A stretch of DNA of 64,000 nucleotides from a virus: IMG/VR virus record IMGVR_UViG_3300010388_000214, positions 1 to 64,000 of that record, one strand, 5' to 3'. The stretch's first letter is position 1. Every line of letters starts with the position of its first letter. Shown piece after piece: positions 40,419 through 49,335 of the stretch. The notes beneath the pieces were generated by a model that worked only from the letters and a program-made list of their open reading frames with translations, was not told the DNA's origin and did not search any database. Position numbers and translations under genes: made by a program.

Positions 40419-40484
40419 TATGAACTCCTTTCTTTAGTGAGAATCTTATTTGCTTATTTCTAAGGCTCATATTCTCTATTTATT

Positions 40485-40640
40485 TTTTCTTTCTTTCTTT
40501 ATATTATCAGTCTATACCCTATCCCAGAAAAAGCAAGCCCAAAAGCCACAAAATTTCAGCCTATTTTTTGTAGGCTACTTACAAGAGTTATCCACATAGT
40601 TATCCACAGGCGGCCCCTCATTTGCCAGGGTATGTCAAGG
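40485..40640 (-). other. Leader/promoter region of the 40418 gene
   Basis: Between 40419 and 40634 no gene is seen. On the minus strand TTGCTT, 16 nt, TAGACT forms a weak promoter (top about 40509-40536), followed by a purine-rich leader. Composite repeat copy C is at 40600-40650. Confidence 0.4.
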
Positions 40641-40650
40641 CAACACGCCG
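40600..40650 (-). repeat. Composite intergenic repeat, copy C
   Basis: CGGCGTGTT, TTGACATACC, a diverged hairpin with GGGGCCGCC in the reverse sense, then two DnaA-like boxes (40588-40596, 40600-40608). Confidence 0.62.
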
Positions 40651-40736
40651 ATGATGATAAGAATAGTATTGATCAGTAGCAAGGCTATACATACCCACCC
40701 TGCTACCCCACCTACCCTATCCAAGAGACCACACAC
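40635..40736 (-). CDS. Single-span membrane microprotein, 33 aa (GTG start, tentative)
   Basis: GTG 40736 overlaps the 40842 gene by 20 nt. MCGLLDRVGGVAGWVCIALL then LINTILIIIGVLP: one hydrophobic span. The stop overlaps the TTGACA of repeat copy C. Confidence 0.4.
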   Translation of the reverse strand: MCGLLDRVGGVAGWVCIALLLINTILIIIGVLP

Positions 40737-40842
40737 CCAAGATGAATGCATAGAAGCCTAGCATTATCAAGAACATCATTCCTGTATAGACAATGCCACG
40801 AACAAATCCACGTACGAGATAGTATAGCTTAGAGTGTTCCAT
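40717..40842 (-). CDS. Membrane microprotein, 41 aa
   Basis: MEHSKLYYLVRGFVRGIVYT then GMMFLIMLGFYAFILGVWSLG: basic head and one span. GGAGTTCTA precedes the ATG, which overlaps the upstream stop. Confidence 0.58.
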   Translation of the reverse strand: MEHSKLYYLVRGFVRGIVYTGMMFLIMLGFYAFILGVWSLG

Positions 40843-41054
40843 TAGAACTCCTTCGATTCAATGTGTTCCCATACTGCACCAACAAGACCACCAAGGCAAG
40901 AGACAGCAACTACACCAAGCATCCAAGTGATAGCAATCGGTGCCATACTCTGAGTGATAGGAGTGTAGTCAATGCTTGATGCCCAATCGAATGAGAAGGC
41001 AAAGCTTGTGATGAAGAGTGATGCTAGTACAATCATTAGTGCTACGAGTTTCAT
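40842..41054 (-). CDS. Membrane protein, 70 aa
   Basis: MKLVALMIVLASLFITSFAF looks like a signal peptide or first span; APIAITWMLGVVAVSCLGGLVGAVW is a second span. AAAGGA precedes the ATG. Together with the next two microgenes it forms a membrane-protein unit. Confidence 0.62.
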   Translation of the reverse strand: MKLVALMIVLASLFITSFAFSFDWASSIDYTPITQSMAPIAITWMLGVVAVSCLGGLVGAVWEHIESKEF

Positions 41055-41085
41055 TTTCTGTCCTTTGTTATTTCCTGATATATAT

Positions 41086-41114
41086 ATTCAATCACGACCC
41101 ACGGACAATGTCAA
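41086..41114 (-). promoter_or_regulatory. TGTCCGTGGGT-type promoter (site 11) with consensus -35
   Basis: Minus strand TTGACA (top 41109-41114), 17 nt containing TGTCCGTGGGT (41097-41107), TTGAAT (41086-41091). GACACGCCG upstream at 41117-41125. Confidence 0.7.
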
Positions 41115-41233
41115 GCGACACGCCGTGTGCTCACTAAAAAGTACCCCCCACCCAGTACTCAAATCATGTATCGTACATCTTTAAAAATTATTCAGATTTT
41201 CTGTAATTCTGATTTTCAAAATTTTTCAGATTT

Positions 41234-41977
41234 TTACTCAACAACGTTTTTACGGATCTCAGACAGAACCATCTCTGGCATCATAGACTGCTCTGAGTGC
41301 TGGTAGCGATAATCCAAAGTCTTGTTGCGGCCATAGATGTTTGGTGAGTTACTAGTCTCCTTAGTCAGAGCAAGTAGATTCTCGTTAAACATGTAACGCT
41401 TAAACACAACCTTCTTGTCAGTCATGATCTCAAGGAAGAACAGTGGGTCATCCTCTTTGACTGAAAACTTTCGGGTAGTCTTAGGAATGTGGTAATCCAA
41501 GTTCCAAGAGCGATACCACTTACCAATATTAAACTCTCCTGGTGACATACGTGCACCTTCCATTGGTGATACAGCAGGAAAGTATGGAGCTGTAAATCTA
41601 GCTACGACTGGTTCTGATGAAAAGAACAACCATGATAGATTATAGATAACATCAATTTGGTCGGGGAAGCTAGAAGGTCTCTCATGATACATTCCTGCAA
41701 TAGACTTTACATTCATACGAGGACTCTTTGCTGGGTCTGGTTCGTTCTCAAAGTAATAGTCTGGAATTTCAAATTCGTCATCGATAGCTGATCTAAATAC
41801 AAACACATTGTCTAATGTATTTCGTGCAGCAGGACATTGCGACATAAGAGATCCAGGAATCTTCTCACGATGAAGGTTTGTATAAACATTCTCTGGTTTG
41901 CGATACAGCATAGCCATAGACTCTGTGCTTGGCATGTAGTTTGCTGGTGCCCAGTAGATCGTAATTTCTTCTGACAT
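41234..41977 (-). CDS. Conserved phage protein of unknown function, 247 aa
   Basis: MSEEITIYWAPANYM start; VIYNLSWLFFSSEPVVARFTAPYFP, SPGEFNIGKWYRSWNLDYHIP and KEDDPLFFLEIMTDKKVVFKRY. I recall this pattern (beta-rich, 'F-P...G.F.I.KW.R..N') from uncharacterised proteins in aquatic T4-like phages. The late 'DPLFFLEI..D.K.V.KR' strand pair is similar in layout to the KGTPICQAIPFKR end of the 10271 protein. No catalytic motif. Confidence 0.7.
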   Translation of the reverse strand: MSEEITIYWAPANYMPSTESMAMLYRKPENVYTNLHREKIPGSLMSQCPAARNTLDNVFVFRSAIDDEFEIPDYYFENEPDPAKSPRMNVKSIAGMYHERPSSFPDQIDVIYNLSWLFFSSEPVVARFTAPYFPAVSPMEGARMSPGEFNIGKWYRSWNLDYHIPKTTRKFSVKEDDPLFFLEIMTDKKVVFKRYMFNENLLALTKETSNSPNIYGRNKTLDYRYQHSEQSMMPEMVLSEIRKNVVE

Positions 41978-42160
41978 TTATGGTAGCTTCAACTCGGGGG
42001 TAGACTTAATCAAGTTATAAGTCAAAGCCCATTTATTTATAAGCTTATAAGACACATGTAGATCCTTAGCGATCTGTCGAACTGTCTTGGTTTGTAGCTG
42101 TTCAGCTAGCCAGGTCTTATCCTGATAGTATTTGACGTATCCGTCTTTCATTGTTTCCAT
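41978..42160 (-). CDS. Helix-turn-helix protein, 60 aa
   Basis: METMKDGYVKYYQDKTWLAEQL, then KTVRQIAKDLHVSYKLINKWALTYN, a helix-turn-helix. Similar in design to the + strand protein at 3588. GGAGAGAAT precedes the ATG; a TAAAAT box with leader lies upstream. Possible regulator of the minus-strand field. Confidence 0.7.
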   Translation of the reverse strand: METMKDGYVKYYQDKTWLAEQLQTKTVRQIAKDLHVSYKLINKWALTYNLIKSTPELKLP

Positions 42161-42201
42161 ATTCTCTCCTTTATGGTTTGGTATCTAAATTTTATCAGAC
42201 A

Positions 42202-42237
42202 CTATTTCTTTTTGCAAGTACAGGTATCTCCACACAT
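42202..42237 (-). CDS. Cys-rich microORF, 11 aa (tentative)
   Basis: Frame MCGDTCTCKKK begins 5 nt after the stop of the 42443 gene. Three Cys in 8 residues; resembles the 19-aa frame at 23857-23916. No separate ribosome-binding site is clear. Confidence 0.25.
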   Translation of the reverse strand: MCGDTCTCKKK

Positions 42238-42242
42238 AAACG

Positions 42243-42443
42243 TCACCACTTCCCCATAGGGCATACGGCCTTCTCTAACGTTGTTTTGAGCTTCATGTAA
42301 CATCCACACTTACGACATTTTGTTAGACGCTTATCTAGCCACTCACAGCCTTTACAAATTTCTAAACGCTGCTCAATGAGTTCTCTATCTGATCTCGGTT
42401 GTGATGGATCAAACAGATCTGTAAACTTTACGTCTTTGGCCAT
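42243..42443 (-). CDS. Zinc-ribbon protein, 66 aa (leaderless)
   Basis: TAAAAT (top 42450-42455) ends 6 nt before the ATG. LEICKGCEWLDKRLTKCRKCGCYMKLKTTLEKAVCPMGKW is a phage zinc-ribbon family with C-x2-C...C-x2-C-x-C...C-P-x-G-x-W. Similar small proteins are frequent in large phages. Confidence 0.8.
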   Translation of the reverse strand: MAKDVKFTDLFDPSQPRSDRELIEQRLEICKGCEWLDKRLTKCRKCGCYMKLKTTLEKAVCPMGKW

Positions 42444-42455
42444 ACATCTATTTTA

Positions 42456-42614
42456 TCACGTCTTAAGCATTGAGTTCAGATAATTCATTTCGTGCTCTGC
42501 ACTAACAAAGCCAGTGCCTTCAGTGGTCTTACAGTCTACACAAAATTTAATAATCATGTATCCGCCATTGTGGCTATCGGTTTGACCTATTTTCCAATTA
42601 TGTTTACAATCCAT
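42456..42614 (-). CDS. Zinc-binding microprotein, 52 aa
   Basis: TATAGT ends 5 nt before the ATG. MDCKHNWKIGQTDSHNGGYM, KFCVDCKTTEGTGFVSAEHE: C-x-H and C-x2-C, a zinc-ribbon-like pair of sites. A second, stronger promoter (TTGACA-N18-TACAAT) starts 150 nt further upstream. Confidence 0.62.
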   Translation of the reverse strand: MDCKHNWKIGQTDSHNGGYMIIKFCVDCKTTEGTGFVSAEHEMNYLNSMLKT

Positions 42615-42800
42615 AATCTACTATATCAAATTTTCGACGGTATCAATCAGCTTGTCTGATTCCGAAGGAGGCATTGTCCACAAAAGGATAACTCCCCATA
42701 ATCGGTCATAGTATTAAACCAATATATATCTGATCTATGCCGTATGAGGAGCTATAGATATATTGTACACCCATTTGAAAAGGTTTGTCAAGGTTTGAAA
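42615..42800 (-). other. Long leader region upstream of the 42614 gene
   Basis: Minus strand promoter TTGACA (top 42786-42791), 18 nt, TACAAT (42762-42767) followed by about 145 nt of leader. It holds two tiny frames (20 aa with CGQC; 17 aa MPPSESDKLIDTVENLI) and one TTGTCCACA box (42674-42682), the actinobacterial DnaA-box form. No larger gene. Confidence 0.45.
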
Positions 42801-42801
42801 G

Positions 42802-42847
42802 AAAAACCCCTAGCCGTAAATTAGAATGTGAGATCTACGGTTAGGGG
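42802..42847 (-). terminator. Rho-independent terminator
   Basis: Minus strand CCCCTAACCGTA ... TACGGCTAGGGG followed by TTTTTC: stem of about 12 bp with one mismatch and a T-run. It ends the short RNA started by a TATAAT box at about top 42872-42882. Confidence 0.75.
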
Positions 42848-42884
42848 AGCTTGGTTTTCTTGACTGGGACTTCTATTATATCAA

Positions 42885-42923
42885 AAGAAAATCCCCCACC
42901 TGCCGCAGCCTCCGATGGGGGAT
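42885..42923 (-). terminator. Rho-independent terminator of the 42.9-43.04 kb RNA
   Basis: Minus strand ATCCCCCA ... TGGGGGAT, loop of 17 nt, followed by TTTTCTTTT. Confidence 0.75.
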
Positions 42924-43037
42924 CCAATAGGTCGTCGGCTTTCGCAGAGGTCTCTATTGTTACTCTTTGTGGGAAGGACTTCCTTCACCATGATGTGGCC
43001 TAGTAAACTACGCCGAGAAGGACCTTGTCTTCTCATT
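42888..43037 (-). ncRNA. Candidate small structured RNA (or leaderless 51-aa ORF)
   Basis: Promoter TTGCAA (top 43067-43072), 17 nt, TATAAT (43044-43049) and a strong terminator (42885-42923) bracket about 150 nt. The RNA can form GAGAAG/CTTCTC, whose loop AGGTC can pair with a downstream GACCT, and TCGGC with GCCGA: interleaved helices, i.e. pseudoknotted. A 51-aa frame (MRRQGPSRRSLLGHIM...) starts 7 nt after the -10, but its end is made by the terminator, which argues for RNA. Confidence 0.52.
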
Positions 43038-43058
43038 AATACGATTATAGCAAAGAAA

Positions 43059-43086
43059 ATCTCCCCTTGCAAGCAGAGGGGGAGAT
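43059..43086 (-). terminator. Terminator of the tRNA-Trp transcript
   Basis: Minus strand ATCTCCCCC ... GGGGAGAT followed by TTTTCTTT. The TTGCAA of the next promoter lies in its loop. Confidence 0.72.
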
Positions 43087-43105
43087 CGAGACAATTCTAT
43101 TGTAG

Positions 43106-43176
43106 CACCCCACCGAGGAATTGAACCCCGTCCAACAGGTTTGGAATCTGTCATGCTGCCGTAACACTTGTGAGAT
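43106..43176 (-). tRNA. tRNA-Trp (CCA)
   Basis: Minus strand acceptor ATCTCAC pairs with GTGGGGT (two G-T pairs), discriminator G; D-arm GTGT/GCAT; anticodon stem ACAGA/CCTGT (one mismatch) with loop TTCCAAA, anticodon CCA; T-arm CGGGG-TTCAATT-CCTCG. A weak cloverleaf, but all arms present. Confidence 0.78.
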
Positions 43177-43264
43177 AGACAACCTAGCCACCGTAGATCC
43201 TAAGATTTCCTGCGTAGCTAGGTCTTAACATATTAATTATAGCAAATATTTTTACACATTGCAA
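43177..43264 (-). promoter_or_regulatory. tRNA-Trp promoter and 5' hairpin
   Basis: TTGCAA (43259-43264), 17 nt, TATAAT (43236-43241). The 5' leader has an ACCTAGC/GCTAGGT hairpin (43182-43188 with 43217-43223), probably a processing determinant. Confidence 0.68.
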
Positions 43265-43783
43265 TAACATGTAAAGAAAATCGCAAAAACTTTACATATC
43301 GCCTAACATGTCTTATGTCAAATGAAAGACAACTTTACTTTGTAGAAAACAAATGAAAGCTAAATGAGGTTTACTTTCATTTAATGCCTTATATAGTCGT
43401 CATAAAGTTGGTTAATGCCTGTTATATTCGTCATTATTCAACTATTCGGGATTTCCGAACAGTTCACTTATTCGGTTTTTCCGAACAACTCAAATCAGTA
43501 CGTACCTTCCGAAAACCAGGAAAAGTTGGTGTCAAACCACAATAATTGGTTTAAATCGGAACGAACATTCTTATCTGTTACCATTTCGTTATCATTCTGT
43601 TACATATCTGTAACATTTACCCATATTCAAACCATATCTCGGATTCTGGGAGGTTAAGGTTTGAGGTTTGGGTATGTAATTCTCACCGCGAACTTTACGC
43701 CGTCGAGCTTTGCGATGCTTATTCATCTTAGTTATCAACATGTTGTGGATAACTTTTAAAAAGGACACTATAATAGTAATATC
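43265..43783. other. Intergenic region with inverted repeats and DnaA-like box
   Basis: About 500 nt. Two copies of a TTCGG-N3/4-CCGAA palindrome (43446-43460 and 43471-43486) in a 25-bp direct repeat, ACATGTAAAG/CTTTACAT arms (43268 and 43298), several GTTAC/GTAAC motifs, CAAACC/GGTTTG motifs near 43650-43670 and TGTGGATAA at 43744-43752. Apart from the tentative minus-strand microORF at 43592, no gene is seen. It separates the minus-strand field from the late + genes and probably holds operators. Confidence 0.5.
43592..43726 (-). CDS. Tentative basic microprotein, 44 aa
   Basis: Frame MNKHRKARRRKVRGENYIPK then PQTLTSQNPRYGLNMGKCYR; very basic start. No clear ribosome-binding site. Kept because the N-terminus looks protein-like; it may be chance. 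Confidence 0.3.
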   Translation of the reverse strand: MNKHRKARRRKVRGENYIPKPQTLTSQNPRYGLNMGKCYRYVTE

Positions 43784-44098
43784 ATGACAATTTCGGAATG
43801 GCAGGGGATTCTAGGTTTAATCATAGCAATATCAGCTGTAGCAGGAATTGTCTTTGCTATTCTCCGTTTCTATATCAGAGCATTTGCTAAACAAGAATTA
43901 GAAGACATCAGACACGAACTTAAGCCTAATAGTGGATCGTCTATGAAAGATCAGGTAACACGGCTAGAAGCAAATCAGAAAGTGATTACGGAAACTCAGA
44001 AAACAGACAGTGAAAGATTTGATCACAAACTAGACAAGCTGGAAGATAAGGTCGACAAGATGTTCGAAATAATCCTTAAGCACTTTGGTAACAACTAA
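43784..44098 (+). CDS. Holin-like membrane protein with coiled coil, 104 aa
   Basis: TATAAT (43769-43774) ends 9 nt before the ATG. One N-terminal span (GILGLIIAISAVAGIVFAILRFYI), then RHELKPNSGSSMKDQVTRLE, a segment typical of small actinophage membrane proteins next to lysis genes (DUF2746-like), and a coiled coil. It precedes the endolysin gene, so a holin or antiholin role is likely. Confidence 0.7.
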   Translation: MTISEWQGILGLIIAISAVAGIVFAILRFYIRAFAKQELEDIRHELKPNSGSSMKDQVTRLEANQKVITETQKTDSERFDHKLDKLEDKVDKMFEIILKHFGNN

Positions 44099-44248
44099 TC
44101 CCTTATATATTAATATATATATACTAGATATCTTAGCTAGCTGTTATAGTTCTCTTATCAATTATTACAATTATACACACAAGTTCCTATGTCTTGATAC
44201 CAAAACCTCATATTCTTTGATAACATTTTGATAACGTTATGATTATGT

Positions 44249-44316
44249 TATAATTTTATATAGCTACTACTTAGGTTTTCTCTCTCATACCCACTTACCT
44301 AGGTAGTAGCTTTTTT
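44249..44316 (+). terminator. Terminator hairpin with its own upstream -10 box
   Basis: AGCTACTAC (44262-44270) pairs with GTAGTAGCT (44303-44311) followed by T6: a strong terminator. TATAAT at 44249-44254 would start an RNA right at the hairpin, giving a transcript of only about 55 nt. Confidence 0.68.
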
Positions 44317-44390
44317 AATGCCCTCCTGATTTCTTATTATTTAATGGTATAATTAAACTGATCTTGTTAAAGATCTAAGGAGAGTTTATT

Positions 44391-45185
44391 ATGAGTCAAT
44401 TTCAAAACTGGCTAAATAGTGTTAACGGTAAAGCCATTGAGATGGATAAGTCGTACGGAGCACAATGCTGGGACCTATGGTCACACTATGGAGTCAACAT
44501 GCTTGGCGTTACATTCTGGAAAACAGGAACAAACGCTGGTGGGGGATGCCCACAACACTCAGGCTTCACATGTGGCCTGTGGAAGACATTTGATCGTTCA
44601 GGTCTAGGCGAATGGCTGACCCCTGTACAAGGTCCACCTCAGCGTGGAGACGTAGCTATTTGGGAGTGGGGTTCCCCTGCAGGTCCTAACAGCCACGTTG
44701 CCATTGTTGTAGAAGACCGTGGAAGCAACGTATACTGCATGACACAGAATCCTGGTGCTGCACACTACGCAAACCTTTCAAAGGCTGGTATTCTCGGATA
44801 CCTTCGCCCAGACAACCAGTCCTTCTTTGATGGTCCTGGTGCTGGTTCAACTCCTGCTGCAACTGGAACAATTGCTGAACTAGCAGCTGCGGTTATCCGT
44901 GGTGAGTTTGGTAACGGTCCAGACCGTGTAGCAGCTCTTGGTGCAAACTATGATGCTGTTCAGGCAGAGGTTAACCGTATTCTAGGTGGTGGCTCAGCAG
45001 CTCCTGCTCCTGCACCAGTATCTAGCGGTACACAGCACGTCGTAGTTCCAGGTGATACACTCTGGGATTTGAGTGCTGCATACCTCGGAGATCCAACTAG
45101 ATACATGGAGATCTTCAATGCGTCAAACTTTAGTTCTGGAAATCCAAGCTTGATTTATCCAGGAGAAATCGCTATTATTCCTTAA
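44391..45185 (+). CDS. Endolysin: CHAP, Cpl-7 and LysM domains
   Basis: 264 aa, AAGGAGAG before the ATG; promoter with extended -10 TGGTATAAT at about 44346. CHAP domain (residues 1-145): SYGAQCWDLW with catalytic Cys and GPNSHVAIVVED with His. A Cpl-7 repeat follows (TIAELAAAVIRGEFGNGPDRVAALGANYDAVQAEVNRIL, about 160-200). C-terminal LysM (HVVVPGDTLWDLSAAYLGDPTRYMEIFNASN..IYPGEIAIIP) binds peptidoglycan. This three-part plan cuts peptide cross-bridges from within. Followed by the holin gene. Confidence 0.94.
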   Translation: MSQFQNWLNSVNGKAIEMDKSYGAQCWDLWSHYGVNMLGVTFWKTGTNAGGGCPQHSGFTCGLWKTFDRSGLGEWLTPVQGPPQRGDVAIWEWGSPAGPNSHVAIVVEDRGSNVYCMTQNPGAAHYANLSKAGILGYLRPDNQSFFDGPGAGSTPAATGTIAELAAAVIRGEFGNGPDRVAALGANYDAVQAEVNRILGGGSAAPAPAPVSSGTQHVVVPGDTLWDLSAAYLGDPTRYMEIFNASNFSSGNPSLIYPGEIAIIP

Positions 45186-45201
45186 GGAGGAGAGAAAACA
45201 T

Positions 45202-45708
45202 ATGGAAAAGACACACTTCGTTAAGCAGGTATTTGACTACCTGTACCCGAGTAAAAACCGTGTAATCGCAGCTGTTGCGTTTGTTCGCACATTCAAGCAG
45301 GCAATTACTGGTACATCTGTAGTTGGTGGATCTGGATTGATCGCTATCAACGCAGGAGACATTGCAAACCTTAACTGGGAAGTTGTTATGTACACAGCAA
45401 TTGCTGTAGTTCTAACAGCTATCATTGCAGGTGCATCAGCTTTTGATGACGTATCTCGCAATGGTCTAAACAGCAAGTACATGGATGCGGCAACAACTCC
45501 AGAGCCTTCTGTTATTGTAGACCCAGCAGTGGTCAAGCAGTTATTGCGTCCAGCATCTTTTGTTCCTGCACCTGCAGAAGCACCAAAGGCTGCAGCTAAG
45601 CCAGCTACCCGTAAAAAGGCAACACCAAAGGCTACAGCAGCAGCTAACAAGGTTGTAGAGAACACCTTGAAGGCTGACCAGGCTCCAGCAGTTGAAGAGC
45701 CAATGTAA
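45202..45708 (+). CDS. Holin
   Basis: 168 aa. GGAGGAGAG precedes the ATG. Segment FVRTFKQAITGTSVVGGSGLIAINAG and VVMYTAIAVVLTAIIAGASAFDDV are membrane-spanning; the latter resembles r1t-type holins of actinophages. A long Ala/Pro/Lys-rich tail (PAEAPKAAAKPATRKKATPKATAA) is unusual in length. Position next to the endolysin supports the call. A terminator follows at 45724. Confidence 0.8.
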   Translation: MEKTHFVKQVFDYLYPSKNRVIAAVAFVRTFKQAITGTSVVGGSGLIAINAGDIANLNWEVVMYTAIAVVLTAIIAGASAFDDVSRNGLNSKYMDAATTPEPSVIVDPAVVKQLLRPASFVPAPAEAPKAAAKPATRKKATPKATAAANKVVENTLKADQAPAVEEPM

Positions 45709-45723
45709 TAACATTACAAGCGG

Positions 45724-45759
45724 ATACCCCTCGACTAATACTCGGGGGGTATTCTTTTT
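45724..45759 (+). terminator. Rho-independent terminator of the lysis unit
   Basis: ATACCCC / GGGGTAT stem (loop of about 15 nt) followed by TCTTTTT. Confidence 0.78.
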
Positions 45760-45773
45760 GCTATACTTAGGTT

Positions 45774-46511
45774 ATGAATAGAAAATTAGACTGGATTCCC
45801 AGATTTGACGAAAGGTCAAAGAACTTTCCCGTAAGAGGGATTTTAAAGAAACGTGTAGCACGTAAAAATGTTTTGTGGGTAGCAGGTCCAATCCTGGATC
45901 AGAAATCAGAAGGTGCCTGTGTAGGATTTGGGTGGACAGCACAAGCACTTGCCACTCCATTTGTTGTGAATCTTAAGACGCTTCCAGGAAAAGCACCAAA
46001 GACGCCACAACCTTTTGCTCGTTATGTATATACAAGTGCACAAAAGGTAGACGAGTATCCAGGAGAGTCTTACGAAGGAACTTCTGTTCTAGCTGGAGCA
46101 AAGGTTATGGAAAAGCATTTAGCTATAGCTTCATATTCTTGGGCATTCAACATTGATGACATCATTGATGCACTAATTCAAAAAGGACCAGTTGTGCTTG
46201 GTATTAACTGGTATGACGGAATGTACGAGGCACCAAATGGTGTGCTTTCTGTAACTGGAGATCATGTTGGCGGACACTGTCTTCTAGCTATTGGTTATAC
46301 TGTTTCTTCTCCTAAGTTTGGTGGCAACCCTACTGTTACCCTGCAAAATTCTTGGGGTAAAAAATGGGGTATCAATGGATTGGCAGAGATATCTGTACAA
46401 GATCTAAGAAAGCTAATGATGGAACAAGGAGAAGCTTGTATTCCATCCAAAACAGCATACGTAAAAAAAGCATCAATGGTTGACGCTATCAAGGGCATTT
46501 TCTCTAGGTAG
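45774..46511 (+). CDS. Papain-like (C1) cysteine peptidase
   Basis: TATACT (45762-45767) ends 6 nt before the ATG. 245 aa; active-site Cys in LDQKSEGACVGFGW, His in GDHVGGHCLLAIGY and Asn in VTLQNSWGKKWGINGLAEI: the C1 family triad in correct order. No signal peptide or prodomain is seen, so it may act inside the host or as a virion component. Phages rarely carry C1 peptidases beside the lysis cassette. Confidence 0.88.
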   Translation: MNRKLDWIPRFDERSKNFPVRGILKKRVARKNVLWVAGPILDQKSEGACVGFGWTAQALATPFVVNLKTLPGKAPKTPQPFARYVYTSAQKVDEYPGESYEGTSVLAGAKVMEKHLAIASYSWAFNIDDIIDALIQKGPVVLGINWYDGMYEAPNGVLSVTGDHVGGHCLLAIGYTVSSPKFGGNPTVTLQNSWGKKWGINGLAEISVQDLRKLMMEQGEACIPSKTAYVKKASMVDAIKGIFSR

Positions 46512-46593
46512 CCTCTTTAAAAATGCCAATGGTGTATAATGTAATTACTTAAACTTTTATTTAGTTGAGAATTTCTTGGAGGCCCAATTTTAG

Positions 46594-49334
<2,741 letters not shown>

Positions 49335-49335
<1 letters not shown>

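Larger units (their letters stand above)
32304..40617. repeat. Twelve-copy GC-rich GGGGGCCGCC-type element
   Basis: Copies at 32304-32313, 33500-33509, 34094-34103, 35115-35124, 35799-35807, 36949-36960, 37661-37668, 38269-38277, 38633-38643, 39501-39510, 40036-40045 and 40609-40617. Most read GGGGGCCGCC on the top strand; those at 32304, 35799 and 40609 are inverted. Each lies in an intergenic gap, between the end of a minus-strand unit and the next promoter. Confidence 0.75.

Noticed and set aside
42881-43036. 51-aa leaderless protein MRRQGPSRR...
   Set aside because: Not rejected outright; ranked below an RNA interpretation because the C-terminus is encoded by a terminator hairpin.
43415-43657. 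80-aa + strand frame in the 43.4-43.7 kb gap
   Set aside because: Low-complexity, translated through the palindromic repeats; no ribosome-binding site or motif.
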